Positions 1-10,424 of a DNA stretch of 64,000 nucleotides are shown here, piece after piece. This DNA is from Piliocolobus tephrosceles (taxonomy: Eukaryota; Chordata; Mammalia; Primates; Cercopithecidae). The position numbers were made by a program, and so were the translations under genes. How positions within the stretch are numbered: the first letter of the stretch is position 1; every line of letters starts with the position of its first letter. The DNA lies in assembly GCF_002776525.5 (NCBI RefSeq), contig NC_045437.1:138498580-138562579 (forward strand). The letters run 5' to 3'. The notes under the pieces are model-generated. The model had not been told where the DNA came from. It saw only the letters and a list, made by a program, of their open reading frames with translations, and ran no database searches.

Positions 1-470
1 CGTTGATCTGTCTAATGTTGACAGTGGAGTGTGGAAGTCTCCCATTATTATTGTATGGGAGTCTAAGTCTCTTTGTAAGTCTCTAAGGACTTGCTATATG
101 AATTTGGGTGCTCCTGTATTGGGTGCATATATATTTAGGATAGTTAGCTCTTTCTGTTGAATTGATCCCTTTACCATTATGTATGGCCTTCTTTGTCTCT
201 TTTGATCTTTGATGGTTTAAAGTCTATTTTATCAGAGACTAGGATTGCAACCCCTGCTTTTCTTTGTTCTGCATTTGCTTGGTAGATCTTCCTCCATCCC
301 TTTATTTTGAGCCTATGTATGTCTCTGCATGTGAGATGGGTCTCCTGAATACAGCAGACTGATGGGACTTGACTCTTCATCCAGTTTGCCAGTCTGTGTC
401 TTTTAATTGGAGCATTTAGTGCATTAACATTTACGGTTAATATTGTTATGTTTGAACTTGATCCTGCCAT
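1..470 (-). pseudogene. L1 ORF2 N-terminus (endonuclease domain), frameshifted
   Basis: The frame opens with ATG at 470 and reads as the apurinic-endonuclease-like domain that nicks target DNA for L1 reverse transcription. Asn14 (in TVNVNALNAP) and Glu43 (in CCIQETHL), two metal/catalytic residues of L1 endonuclease, are present. The frame stops after 97 codons because one base is missing near 181-184 (ATGTATGG here, ATGTAATGG in the copy at 34802-39313). The remaining sequence down to base 1 continues ORF2 in another frame. The product would be a truncated, non-functional endonuclease fragment. Confidence 0.93.
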
Positions 471-533
471 AATGATATTAACTGGTTATTTTGCTCGTTA
501 GTTGATGCAGTTTCTTCCTAGCCTCGATGGTCT

Positions 534-1549
534 TTACATTTTGGCATGTTTTTGCAATGGCTGGTACTGGTTGTTCCTTTCCATGTTTAGGGCTTCCTTC
601 AGGGTCTCTTGTAAGGCAGGCCTGGTGCTGACAAAATCTCTAAGCATTTGCTTATCTGTAAAGGATTTTATTTCTCCTTCACTGATGAAACATAGTTTGC
701 TGGATATGAAATTCTGGGTTTAAAATTCTTTTCTTTGAGAATGTTGAAATATTGGCCCCCACTCTCTTCTGGCTTGTAGAGTTTCTGCCGAGAGGTCTGC
801 TGTTAGTCTGATGGGCTTCCCTTTGTGGGTAACCCAACCTTTCTCTCTGGCGGCCCTTAAGATTTTTTCCTTCATTTCAACTTTGGTGAATCTGGCAATT
901 ATGAGTCTTTGAGTTGCCCTTCTCAAGGAGTATCTTTGTGGTGTTCTCTGTATTTCCTGAATTTGAATGTTGGGCTGCCCTACTAGGTTGGGGAAGTTCT
1001 CCTGGATGATATCCTGAAGAGTGTTTTCCAACTTGGTTCCATTTTCCCCCTCACTTTCAGGCACCCCAATCAGACGTAGATTTGGTCTTTTTACATCATC
1101 CCATACTTCTTACAGGCTTTGTTCATTTCTTTTTCTTCTTTTTCTTTTGGTTTCTCTTCTCACTTCATTTCATTCATTTGATCCTCAATCGCTGATACTC
1201 TTTCTTCCAGTTGATCAAGTCGGTTACTGAAGCTTGTGGATTTGTCACGTATTTCTCGTGTCATGGTTTTCATCTCTGTCATTTCATTTATGACTTTCTC
1301 TGCATTAATTATTCTAGCTATCAATTCTTCCACTCTTTTTTCAAGATTTTTAGTTTCTTTGCGCTGGGTACATAATTCCTCCTTTGGCTCTGAGAAGTTT
1401 GATGGACTGAAGCCTTCTTCTCTCATCTTGTCAAAGTCATTCTCTGACCAGCTTTGATTCGTTGCTGGTGATGAGCTGCGTTCCTTTGCAGGCGGAGATG
1501 CGCTCTTATTGTTTGAATTTCCAGCTTTTCTGCCCTGCTTCTTCCCCAT
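534..1549 (-). pseudogene. L1 ORF1 (RNA-binding trimeric chaperone), multiply disrupted
   Basis: ORF1 encodes the RNA-binding protein that coats L1 RNA. ATG is at 1549-1547 and the ancestral TAA at 536-534. Residues 1-50 form the charged N-terminus, about 51-130 the coiled coil, and the RRM and C-terminal domains follow. Four lesions are visible against the copy at 38546-39313: a CGA-to-TGA stop at codon 130 (1162-1160, a CpG transition), a one-base loss in the T tract near 1138-1145, an extra A near 746-748 that shifts the frame after GPIF, and a CAA-to-TAA stop at 722-720. It cannot make full-length protein. Confidence 0.92.
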
Positions 1550-2142
1550 CTTTGTGGTTTTATCTGCTTCTGGTCTTTGATGATGGTGACGTACTGATGA
1601 TAGGGTTTTGGTATAGGTGTTCTTCCTGTTTGATAGTTTTCCTTCTAATAGTCAGGACTCTCAGCTGTAGGTCTGTTGGAGATTGCTTGAGGTCCACTCC
1701 ATACCCTGTTTGCCTGGGTATCAGCAACAGAGGTTGCAGAAGATAGACTATTGCTGAACAGCGAGTGTACCTGTCTGATTCTTACTTTGGAAGCTTCCTC
1801 TCAGGGGTGTACTCCACCCTGCGAGGTGTGGGGTGTCAGACTGCTCCTAGTGGGGGATGTCTCCCAGTTAGGCTACTCAGGGATCAGGGACCCACTTGAG
1901 CAGGCAGTCTGTCCCTTCTCAGATCTCAACCTCCGTGTTGGGAGATCCACTGCTCTCTTCAAAGCTGTCAGACAGAGTCCTTAGGGTCTGCACAGGCCTC
2001 TGCTGCTTCCCCTGTTGTTTTTTAGCTGTGCCCTGTCCCCAGAGGTGGAGTCTACAGAGAGAGGCAGGTTTCCTTGAGCTCCTGTGAGGTCCACCCAGTT
2101 CGAGCTTCCCAGCAGCTTTGTTTACCCACTTAAGCCTCAGCA

Positions 2143-2418
2143 ATGGCGGGCGCTCCTCCCCCAGCCTCACTGCTGCCTTGTGGTTAGATCACAGACTGCT
2201 GTGCTAGCAATGAGGGAGGCTCCGTGGGCGTGGGACCCTCCCGGCCAGGTGTGGGTATAGTCTCCTGGTGTGCCCCTTTCCTTAAAGTGCAGTATTGGGG
2301 TGGGAATTACCCCATTTTCCAGGTGTTGTGTGTCTCAGTTCGCCTGGCTAGGAAAAGGGATTCCCTTCCCCCTTGCGCTTCCCAGGTGAGGCAATGCCTC
2401 GCCCTTCTTCAGCTCTAG
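2143..2418 (+). pseudogene. L1 ORF0 homologue (antisense 5'UTR frame) with stop at codon 15
   Basis: ORF0 is the roughly 70-codon antisense frame in the 5'UTR of primate L1s. An ATG at 2143-2145 opens a frame beginning MAGAPPPASLLPCG, then TAG at 2185-2187. The same frame continues as DCCASN...SVGVGPSRPGVG up to a stop at 2416-2418, so the TAG is the only interruption over 92 codons. The initiator context (GCAATGG) and position in the 5'UTR agree with ORF0. The C-terminal part diverges from the human form in frame and runs about 20 codons longer. Probably not translated beyond 14 residues unless re-initiated. Confidence 0.72.
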
Positions 2419-2508
2419 CTGATTGGGCTGCAGCAGCTGACCAGCACCAATTGTCTGGCACTCCCCAGTGAGATGACCTCAGTACCTCCGTTGAAAATGC
2501 AGAAATTG

Positions 2509-2822
2509 GGCCGGGCGCGGTGGTTCAAGCCTGTAATCCCAGCACTTTGGGAGGCCGAGACGGGCGGATCACGAGGTCAGGAGATCGAGATCATCCTGGC
2601 GAACACGGTGAAACCCCGTCTCTACTAAAAAAAAAAATACAAAAAACTAGCTGGGTGAGGTGGCGGGCACCTGTAGTCCCAGCCACTCGGGAGGCTGAGG
2701 CAGGAGAATGGCCTGAACCTGGGAGGCGGAGCTTGCAGTGAGCTGAGATCCGGCCAGGGCACTCCAGCCTGGGCGACAGAACCAGACTCCGTCTCAAAAA
2801 AAAAAAAAAAAAAAGAAAAAAA
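2509..2822 (+). mobile_element. AluYR-type element inside the L1 5'UTR
   Basis: A full-length dimeric Alu starts at GGCCGGGCGCGG and ends in an A-rich tail (about 2796-2822). It is flanked by a 14-base duplication GAAAATGCAGAAAT (2493-2506 and 2823-2836), which shows a clean L1-mediated insertion. CAAGCCTG, GGTGAGGTGGCGGG and GAGATCCGGCC are the Old World monkey AluYR-type changes. Orientation is opposite to the host L1, so it is younger than that L1. Confidence 0.95.
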
Positions 2823-2936
2823 GAAAATGCAGAAATCACCGGTCTCCTGTGTCGCTGGCGCCGGGAGTTGGAGACTGGAGCTGTTCCTATTCGGCCATCT
2901 TGCTCCGCCCTCGAAATGCTTTCACAAAGCATCAAA

Positions 2937-3115
2937 ATGATTAATTATTGTACATTTCTACAATGTAATTATGGGTAACCTTTAAAAAGAATGAGTTAGA
3001 TATATCTTGCTGACATGGAAACATTTTTAAGATATACTGTTTAGCTTTAAAAAAATAAAGGCAAGATTCAGCACAGTATATTCCCATTTGTTTTATACAC
3101 ACACACATTTTTTTT
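2937..3115 (+). mobile_element. Old L1M 3'-region fragment
   Basis: The stretch with CTGACATGGAAAC, AGATATACTG, and CAGCACAGTATATTCCCATTTG resembles the 3' region of old mammalian L1s (wording seen also at 28321-28690). It lies directly beside the young L1 and may be its pre-insertion target. Heavily diverged; assignment is by pattern only. Confidence 0.5.
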
Positions 3116-4310
3116 TAGAAAGGCAGAATTGTCATCTTTGGAGATAGAAACTAGGGCTCAAGAGGAAAGGTCAAACAGAGCTTTGCTTGATTTTATACCT
3201 TTTAGAAGTTTTAAATTTTAATCACATGCAAGGATAACTTTCATTTTTAAAAAAATAATGAATTCTAAGGACAGATAATTTATGAAAAGCAGTGAATAAA
3301 CTCTGTCTCAGAGAAAGAAAATTATTTTCCCAGCTTTCCTCAAATAGTAATAGCAATCCCAGAACTAAAATGTGAAGCTCTTGCCTACTGCGCTGGTGTG
3401 CTTTCCACGGCTTCCTCTCTCCGTTCCCTCATCTGTAAAACGGGACCATTTCTTTTCTCTCATATTTTAGAAGCTGTTAGGAAGTGATGCCTCTTGCCTG
3501 ATAGTGGTGTATGAGTTACTTTTTCAATAAATGGATGAATGAAGGGGGAGAAATTAAGTAATATAATGCCGTGAAATCATGAGGAAAATGTGAAAGTGCT
3601 CTGTTGAGAAAAAGGAATGCTGTTTTGAAAGAGTTAATGCACTCTGCCTACCTGGGACTTGACTGTCTCACCCCTGAATCCCCACTGGGAAAGAAGGTGA
3701 CTGTCCCAGTGACTTTTCCATCTAGTATGATGGATGAGAGGCCCATGAAGGAAGCAGCCACCAAAGGCTCTGCAGTGGCTCCTGTTGGCTTTCTGATCAC
3801 ATCGCAGCTGGCTGTCAAGTCCATGGCCAAGCGATTTATGGCGTCCCTGGGCAGGAGCAGCCTGTGCAAGGCTACTGCTGCAGCAGCCCAGGGACAAGTG
3901 CCAAGTTCTCACTCTCCTTGAAGCTGGAACTCCTCCTCCTGTGAACTGGGAGGTCTCCCTGCATCAAAGCAGAAAGAATGCACTCTGGTGTACCCCCGCT
4001 GGCCCAGCTTTCTTACCGTGATTCCACAGCTGCTGGTGCTATGACTCTGTGGACAACCCTGGCTGGTGCAAGGCAGATACTTTTGCCAGATTCAGCTTTC
4101 CAAACCACTGACAGTAAGAAAAAAGCCATTTACTATCTCTGCCTTCACACTTTAGACATGTGTCTGGCTACTGCAGAATCTCAGGAAGAGCTAAACAAAG
4201 AACTCCCCATAATTCATTTAACCAACTGTAATACAGAAAGCTGCAGGCAGCAAGGGAGGTCAGGATAGCCTGTCAATCAAGAGTGGGAACTATGGACTAG
4301 AAAAGACCTT
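3116..4310. other. Unique sequence with a probable MIR piece
   Basis: No gene is recognised. About 3400-3480 contains a MIR-like stretch (CCCTCATCTGTAAAACGGGACC). A 105-codon open frame at 3604-3921 on the plus strand is most likely chance: it has no recognisable domain, no signal peptide, and alternative frames of similar size lie antisense to it. Confidence 0.5.
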
Positions 4311-4317
4311 TTTCTAA

Positions 4318-4490
4318 ATCCTGGCTCTGCTGCTTGTCAACAGTGTGACCTCTGGCAAATTACTTAACCTCTCTGTGCCTCAGTTTCCTCAACTATAAAA
4401 TGATAGTCTTAGTAATAATACCTAGCTCAGAGGTTTACTGTCATAATTAAATCAAATAATCCACTTGAATAGGACTTTGCAAATTACTTT
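4318..4490 (+). mobile_element. MIR SINE
   Basis: The tRNA-derived MIR order is clear: CTGGCTCTGCTGCTTGTCAA, GTGTGACCTCTGGCAAATTACTTAACCTCTCTGTGCCTCAGTTTCC shortened here in description, then a control for a diverged 3' core with TAATAATACCTAGCTCA. Typical length about 170 bases. Confidence 0.85.
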
Positions 4491-4559
4491 TAGTAGGGTA
4501 TTCAGCAAAATGTGGATCCTGTTTACAGTAAGAGAAAAAGAGATCACCTCCAGTTCAAG

Positions 4560-4830
4560 AATCATAAAAGGGTTCTTGAAAGAGTGAGTCCTTTGGATGA
4601 GGGTAGTCAAAGGTGCTCAGTAGGAAGTGGATGATCAGAGATGAAGAAAGAACATTCCAGAAACAGGAAACACTGAAAAGGAATGCACAAGAAAACAAGG
4701 AAGATGTGTGTTTCAGTGTGGCTAGAATATGAGACAGTGTAGGAAAATCATTGAAGATAAAACAGAAAAGGGAAATTGGCTGTGGGGCTCTACGGCTAAG
4801 GAAGGAGAACCAATTTGACAACAGGAGCAT
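4560..4830 (-). mobile_element. L2 LINE 3' fragment (probable)
   Basis: The purine-rich phrases AACATTCCAGAAACAGGAA, GAATGCACAAGAAAAC and CAGTGTGGCTAGAATATGAG match the L2 3' region read from its complement. Strongly diverged. No open frame is retained. Confidence 0.55.
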
Positions 4831-5740
4831 CTAAGGTGTTTATTGTAAGCGGAGCTGCACTGGAGAAGGAGCCATTTGACAAAACCTATCTTAGGACAGA
4901 GGAGAGGAGGGGCCACACGAGTTACACTACGACAGCAACAGTGTCATTGGAACACTACTCCCCCACCAAATCACTCTTCTGGGCAAGACAGCAAACTGCC
5001 TACAGAAGCTTCTATGGAAAGACAACTGTATTCAATGGAAGAGCTTCTAAAATGCCCCAGATAATCTCTCAGTCTCCTTTATCATAAATGGGGAGCCTAA
5101 GGCTATAGCTCTCTTTCCTTGTTGAAGTAATATGTACCATGACTGGATTTGTACCTAATGAGCACTATACTGAGGGTCCTTGCAGAAAACTCCGAGGGCC
5201 ACTCAAGTCCCTTCTCCTAGGGCTCTGTTTCCCCACCTAGTCAAAAACAAGTTTTAATTAGATGAATGTTAATCAACTGTCAGTCATTCTTGACCACCTT
5301 CATGATTATTTGCCACATATGTATACCCCATTTTTCACCTTTTTCTTCAAGTGAAACCACTTGTTTTTGCCTATGCTTAAATAAATATATTTGAAAAAAA
5401 GAAATCTTTCTACTACAGCCATAAATAAAAAACTTTTATTACATTCTCTAAAAGAAGATAAATACTGTAAAAGGTAAAGAAAAACTGCAACAAAAACAAA
5501 GCATCATGAAAATCCAGCTAGATGTCCTACTCTCCCTTTTCTAGGAGGAGAGATTGACAAGTGTTAATGAGTTGACATAGAGAACCAAATTGAGACATTC
5601 TTCTCAAGTTAACTGCAATGATTAAAAGAGAATTGAAGAGGAAATACCTTTATCAAAGGGGATTCACTGTCATTTAACAGAGTACCACTTAAAATTTTTG
5701 TAAGCCATACTTACATGTTTTCACAACTTGGCAAACACTA
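4831..5740. other. Unique sequence, nothing recognised
   Basis: AT-rich sequence without a supported gene or a repeat I can name. Short frames at 4815-5087 overlap each other in different frames and look like chance. Confidence 0.4.
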
Positions 5741-5744
5741 AACT

Positions 5745-5890
5745 ATATCATCTCTAAGAATCTTTCCAGTTCATTTTTCTTTTGACAAATATTCTTTAAG
5801 CATTTTCATATAATGAGTGCTATAAAGCTTGGAAGATGAAAAAGATAGGATGAATAAGAAATATCCCCTGCTGCTGTCAAAGAGTTTGCA
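5745..5890 (-). mobile_element. L2 3' terminus (probable)
   Basis: The pattern of growth from TTTAAGCATTTTCATATAATGAGTGCTATAAAG-like wording through GATGAATAAGAAATATCCCCTG and CTGCTGTCAAAGAGTTTGCA follows the complement of the L2 3' end. Diverged and short. Confidence 0.5.
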
Positions 5891-6221
5891 ATCCCGTGTC
5901 ATCTCAGGTCAGCTGAGAACTTTTTCAGCATTACTGGACAATCTCTTCACCTACCCACACTCGGGCTTCATTTTCTCTACTTCTGAAATGTTGAGTTGAA
6001 CCATGTGTTCACTATGGGCTTTTCCACATTAGATCAGGTATTAGATTTAACTTTTGATGACTCAGGAAAGCCAAGGTTGGAGAATTTGAAGTTAGGGAAG
6101 AGGTTAATACAGGAATTAGGACTGAGATGAATTCAGACAATTACACAGGCAGATGGATCTGGGAAGGTCCGAGGTAGGAGACGATAAGAGAAAAAACAAG
6201 TCATGCCAACATATTTGAAGT

Positions 6222-6700
6222 TTATTCCTAGCCAAAATGAGTGACCATGGCCCAGAGAAACACAATCTCAAGAGGTCCTAAGAAAATGTGCCCAAGGCAG
6301 TGGTTACAGTTTGGTTTTATACATTTCAGAGAGACAGGAATCGCAGATAAAATATTAAATACATACATGGAAAGTATACATTGGCTCAGACAAAAAGGCA
6401 GGACATCTTGGAACAGAGGCTTACAAGTCATAGGTGGGTTAGGGGAATCTCTAGTTGGCAATTGGTTGAAAGAATTAGGCTTTGTCTAAAGACTTAGAGT
6501 CAGTAGGAAGGAATGCTTAAGTCAGATAAGAGGGTCTGCCATCTCTTACACCATGCCATACCAGAGTCAGGTTGGAGAGTAAGCCATAATATGCCAGGTC
6601 AGAAGAAAAACCCATTAAACAAGACTTTATGGTTTCTTAGATATGATTTCCCAGGCACCTTAGAAAAGAATTGTAGCAAGAAAAACAAAAGGATCAGAGT
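6222..6700 (-). mobile_element. Candidate endogenous retroviral LTR fragment
   Basis: The stretch TTTGAAGTTTATTCCTAGCC, AACACAATCTCAAGAGGTCC, TGGTTTTATACATTTCAGAG and AATTGGTTGAAAGAATTAGG resembles a retroviral LTR read from its complement, with a possible AATAAA-type signal at its left end. I cannot name the family and see no clean TG...CA ends. No viral gene is present. Confidence 0.35.
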
Positions 6701-6744
6701 TCAGTCCTCAGTGATAAGTTTGGTTGACTTTAAAATCAGGGGAG

Positions 6745-7385
6745 TTTGGTATAGCCACTTTAGAAAACAGTTTGGCTGTGTTTACTAAATCTAAAGATAT
6801 GTTTTTATAATGATTCAATAATTCCATTCCTTAGGGGAAATCATCCACACTATTCTCTCCCCTTTCCCATCTCTCATCTGTAACTCTCCTGCTCCACCTG
6901 TATAAGAATGTCCACAGTAGCTTTTTTCATAATTGCCAAAAGCTGGAAATTATCCCAAATGATCTGCAGCAGGAAAATGTATAAATAAAACATGATCGAT
7001 AGATTGATAGAATAGAATACTATGCAGCAATGGCAAAGAATGAACTATTGCTACACTTAACATGGATGACTCTCATAGACATTACACTGAGCACAGAGGC
7101 TAGATATAAAAGAGTGCATGCTGTATTATTCTATTTAGAGGATATTCAAGAACTGACAAAATAAATCTATCATAATAAAGGTCAGAATGGTGATGCTTGT
7201 GAGGAAAAAGTTGATATTAAGTGCAAAGAGCATAAGAGAACCTTCTGGGCTGCTGCAAATGTGCTATACTAGGTGGTAGTCATACAGATGTATGCATATA
7301 TAAAAATTCATCAAGCTCTACAATTACAGTCTATATATCTTATTATGTGTAGGCTGTACCTCAACAGAAAAGTAAATTGAAAAAT
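6745..7385 (+). mobile_element. Old L1M ORF2 end and 3'UTR
   Basis: L1 wording is clear: GGTATAGCCACTTTAGAAAA, TAATTGCCAAAAGCTGGAAA, GAATACTATGCAGCAATGGC, AAATTCATCAAGCTCTACA and GTACCTCAACAGAAAAG. This is the C-terminal end of ORF2 and the 3'UTR of an L1MB-MD-age element, decayed with many stops. Confidence 0.8.
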
Positions 7386-8946
7386 AATCAAGAACACCAA
7401 AGGCTGTTGAAGATATTAGGCTGATTCAAGGACAGAAGAGGTTAAATATTTCTTAAGGAGAAAGGTTTGCTCTGCCCTGCCCCGCTGTCCAAAGCCACTT
7501 CTTTGCTTCTACAGACGCTCACAGTCTTAGAGTGACCATGTCTTCAGGTAAATAAAATGGTATGATGGGGTCTTAACAGATATCAGGTATTGGAAAGTCA
7601 AACTATATAAATGGGCTCCAACGTAGGATAGGACCTATACGAAGGTGAGTGGGGAGAGGCAAGGACCAATGATGCCAACGCACTATATTTTTGGAGCTAT
7701 CTATGTCCTTAAACCTCCATCAGCCACTCAAGTGCTAACCCTGAAACCAGGACAGAGGAGAAGTGTGGTAGAATAGGAATATATAGGATTATGTTTTTGG
7801 AGACATTGATCCAAATTCTGGCCTATCACTTATTTACAGTGTCACCCTGGACGATGAACCCCATTTCAGCCTTAGTTTCTTCATCTGAAAAGAATGGTCA
7901 GTATATTGGACTATTGGCCATTAACCTTGAGGGATCATGAAGTTTTTTGAGATCCTAATAGAAACCATAGATCCCTTGCCCAGAAAAAATGCCCATCCAC
8001 ACAGAGTTTTGTATTATATTTCAAGGGGCTTGAAGTCTATCCATGGGATGCATATTAGGAGTCCATCGATTATGCGATTTTTAAGATTCATTCTGAGGAT
8101 GCTTTTTCTACATGTCTTTGTTTAGTACCGCTACTGCTACTGCTAATACTCTTTCTTTCATTTGTTCCCACCCCATTTTCAACCTCCTTAGCTGCCAAGA
8201 CCACTAATTCTGATGTGCTGCTTCCAGATTAGGTTGGGGACCAAAGGGGATTATGATGGACACACACAGCTGGTCCTGGCCCAGCATTCGCCCTGCCCAT
8301 CAGACTCATCCAAATCTTAGGAGGTATGTATTTGCTAGGGAGGCAGAAAATAAATTAATTGCTGGCTAGCTAGAAATCATTTCTTTCAGTCATAACGTTT
8401 TGGTAGTAATTAAAACGTATAAAGGACAGGGATGAAACAGTCTTTTTTCTCTTCGCTACCTTTCTCCTTCCTATGATATGGCTGGGAGACAGGCCCAGAT
8501 GCTTAGGAATCAGGCCTTTTCTTGTGTACAGATGTGTGTGTATATACGTAATTGTTTGGGGGCTGCATTTTGTTAAAGAGCAGTTAGATATTGCTGAACT
8601 CTAAGCAATATCTAACTCTGTATCGTTAGGCTTTCCTTGTCAAAGTCAGGCTACTGCTAGATATCTCCCTTTGGTGGAGGTGGAGAAGGAGAGTTACAGA
8701 TCCGAGATGGGAGAGGGGAGGAATAGTGTGGATGATTTCTTAGTTCTGGGAATTAGCCAAACCAGTGAAACAGGTTTGGAAGACAGTTGGATAGAATGTC
8801 TGTTCTCATTTTTGCAGGGGTTTCCCTAAAGGCCCAATCAGGTCCTTCTCACTGCTACACATCCGCTTTAAGTCACTTCCCATTAGAATCCTCCTCTCCT
8901 AACAAATTGCTGAGTTCTTGGTTTTATACTCAAGAAACAGTGACTC
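7386..8946. other. Mostly unique sequence with a MIR
   Basis: A MIR on the plus strand is visible at about 7800-7905 (CAGTGTCACCCTGGACGATG, then TTTCTTCATCTGAAAAGAATG). The rest has no supported gene. A 62-codon frame at 7937-8125 shows no recognisable features. Confidence 0.5.
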
Positions 8947-8973
8947 AAAAAAAAAAAAAAAAAAAAAAAAAAA
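8947..8973 (+). repeat. Poly(A) run of 27
   Basis: Twenty-seven consecutive A after GTGACTC. No recognisable retroelement body precedes it, so it may be an orphan tail or simple expansion. Confidence 0.95.
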
Positions 8974-9117
8974 CCCTTCCAAAATTTAAACCAGTAATTA
9001 ATGGTGAGAACGTCGGGCAATTCAGATGGCAGGGGTGGCAGTTAGTCGTCTTTATACTTGCTATCACATCCCCTTCTCCCCCCCGCATAATAGAAATCTA
9101 CTTTGTACTGCAAGGAA

Positions 9118-9230
9118 CTTAGATTTGAAGCCAGACCTTACCCTCCACTACCTGTAAGACATGAGATGTCAGCTCTCTTTTATGAACTTCGATTCCTTGT
9201 CTCTGAAACCTATAATACCAACTACTCCAA
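9118..9230 (+). mobile_element. MIR SINE fragment
   Basis: TTTGAAGCCAGACCTTACCC, CTACCTGTAAGACATGAG and TTCCTTGTCTCTGAAACC keep the order of the MIR tRNA-derived and core parts, diverged. Confidence 0.55.
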
Positions 9231-9234
9231 AGGG

Positions 9235-9580
9235 CCTTAGCAGGAATAAAGGGGAGCCCACAGGTGGAGACTCTCCCAGTACATGAAAGTTCCCCTCTGC
9301 CCTTACCCCAAAAGCCCTGTTTCCTGATGGGCTAGACTGTGACTATCCTGCTCCTCTGAGTCACCAGGGGAGAGCAGAGCACAGCCACAGAAAACACAGC
9401 TGGGCCAATGGTGGCAGGAGTGTATCACCCCTGACAAGAACCCCCGGGACAGGAGATGACAGACTGAGCTGTGAGCTCCTAGGATAAACAGATTCTTTCA
9501 TGACACTGAGTGATATGCATTCATGTCTCATATACCAATTAGATCATGCATTTCTTTTAAAAAAAACACACACACACTCT
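9235..9580. other. Unique, moderately GC-rich stretch
   Basis: No gene or named repeat recognised. A short CA repeat lies near 9567-9577. Confidence 0.4.
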
Positions 9581-9722
9581 GCTGTGGGATGATTGACATA
9601 TGAAAAGCTGTACATCGTTAATGTATACAACCCAATGAGCTTAGAGGTAAGTATGCACCCATGAAACCATCACCACAATCAAAGCCATGAACGTATCCAT
9701 CATCTCCAAGTCTCCTCCTTCT
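9581..9722 (+). mobile_element. Old L1M 3'UTR fragment
   Basis: AAAAGCTGTACATCGTTAATG, GTATACAACCCAATGAGC, ATGAAACCATCACCACAATC and GTATCCATCATCTCCAAG match the 3'UTR of L1MC-age elements. It abuts the MER1 element on its right. Confidence 0.7.
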
Positions 9723-9726
9723 AGAT

Positions 9727-10072
9727 CAGCAGTCCCAACCTTTTCGGCACCAGGGATCAGTTTCATGGAAGACGTTTTTTTCATGGATGACGGGATAGGG
9801 TGGGAATATGGTTTCAGGATGAAACTGTTCCACCTCAGATCATCAGGCATTAGTTAGATTCTCACAGAGAATGCACAGCCTAGATCTCTGGCACATGCAG
9901 TTCACAATAGGGTTTGTATTCCCATAAGAATCTAATGCCACTGCTGATCTGACAGGAGGCAAAGCTCAGACAGTAATACTTCGCCTGCCACTCACCTCCT
10001 GCTGTGCAGCCCGATTGCTAAGAGACCACAACCCGGTACAGGTTTGTGGTCTGGGGGTTGGTAGCCCCTACT
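9727..10072 (+). mobile_element. MER1 nonautonomous hAT-Charlie DNA transposon
   Basis: Ends CAGCAGTCCCAACC and GGTTGGTAGCCCCTACT are the inverted termini. Inside are CACCAGGGATCAGTTTCATG, GATGAAACTGTTCCACCTC, CTAATGCCACTGCTGATCTG and CACCTCCTGCTGTGCAGCCC, the standard MER1 order over about 345 bases. Flanks contain a diverged 8-base duplication (TTCTAGAT / CTTTAGAT). It codes for nothing; it was mobilised by a Charlie transposase elsewhere. Confidence 0.9.
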
Positions 10073-10184
10073 TTAGATCATGCACTTCTTAAGCATAGAA
10101 TTCATTGCTGTTTCATCCCTGAGGCTGACTGAAACATTCATCCATTTAACATCTAGCTGTATTGCACCCAGTACATATTGTGGA

Positions 10185-10410
10185 GATTCTGGTGCCAAAC
10201 TGACTGTGTGTGAATCCCCATTCTGCCTCTTTCCAGCTGAGTTTCCCAGAGCAAAATATACAACTTCTCTAAGCCTCACTCTATAGCTGTAAAATGGAGT
10301 AAAAAGCTTCTACTTCAAAGGGTTACTTGAGTTCTAATTGAGGTCATAGATATGAAATGCTTAGCAAAAAGCTCAGCATAGAATACACGATCAGTAAAAA
10401 CTAGTTATAA
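10185..10410 (+). mobile_element. MIR SINE
   Basis: GAATCCCCATTCTGCCTC, AACTTCTCTAAGCCTCAC, TGTAAAATGGAGTAAAAAGC and AATGCTTAGCAAAAAGCTCA follow the MIR consensus order over nearly full length. Confidence 0.85.
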
Positions 10411-10424
10411 TTGGTTGTTGCTGG

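Larger units (their letters stand above)
1..2912 (-). mobile_element. Young full-length-5' LINE-1 (L1PA/Old World monkey lineage), truncated by window edge
   Basis: Read on the minus strand this is the 5' part of a LINE-1: 5' end at about 2912, 5'UTR, ORF1, the 62-base inter-ORF spacer and the first part of ORF2, which runs off the window at base 1. It matches the L1 at 34802-39313 almost base for base over their shared 1.3 kb, so both belong to a young family. The 5' terminus keeps the CAAGATGGCC start (complement at about 2897-2906), the YY1-type site of L1 promoters, so the 5' end looks complete. An Alu interrupts the 5'UTR. Both ORFs are broken. The 3' end and the second target-site copy lie outside the window. 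Confidence 0.95.
1550..2912 (-). promoter_or_regulatory. L1 5'UTR with internal promoter, split by Alu
   Basis: This is the L1 5'UTR read leftwards from 2912. In L1 it holds the internal RNA polymerase II promoter and, in the opposite direction, the antisense promoter. The YY1-type motif at the 5' end is intact. After removing the Alu (2509-2822) and one target-site copy the UTR is about 1.03 kb, a little longer than in human L1. Whether it is active cannot be told from sequence; the Alu lies roughly 75-90 bases downstream of the transcription start and would disrupt the 5' part of the transcript. Confidence 0.8.

Noticed and set aside
2520..2935. Open frames on both strands across the Alu
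   Set aside because: These are Alu translations in sense and antisense, not genes.
3604..3921. 105-codon plus-strand open frame
   Set aside because: Overlapping frames of 92 and 73 codons exist on the other strand; no domain or promoter; likely chance.
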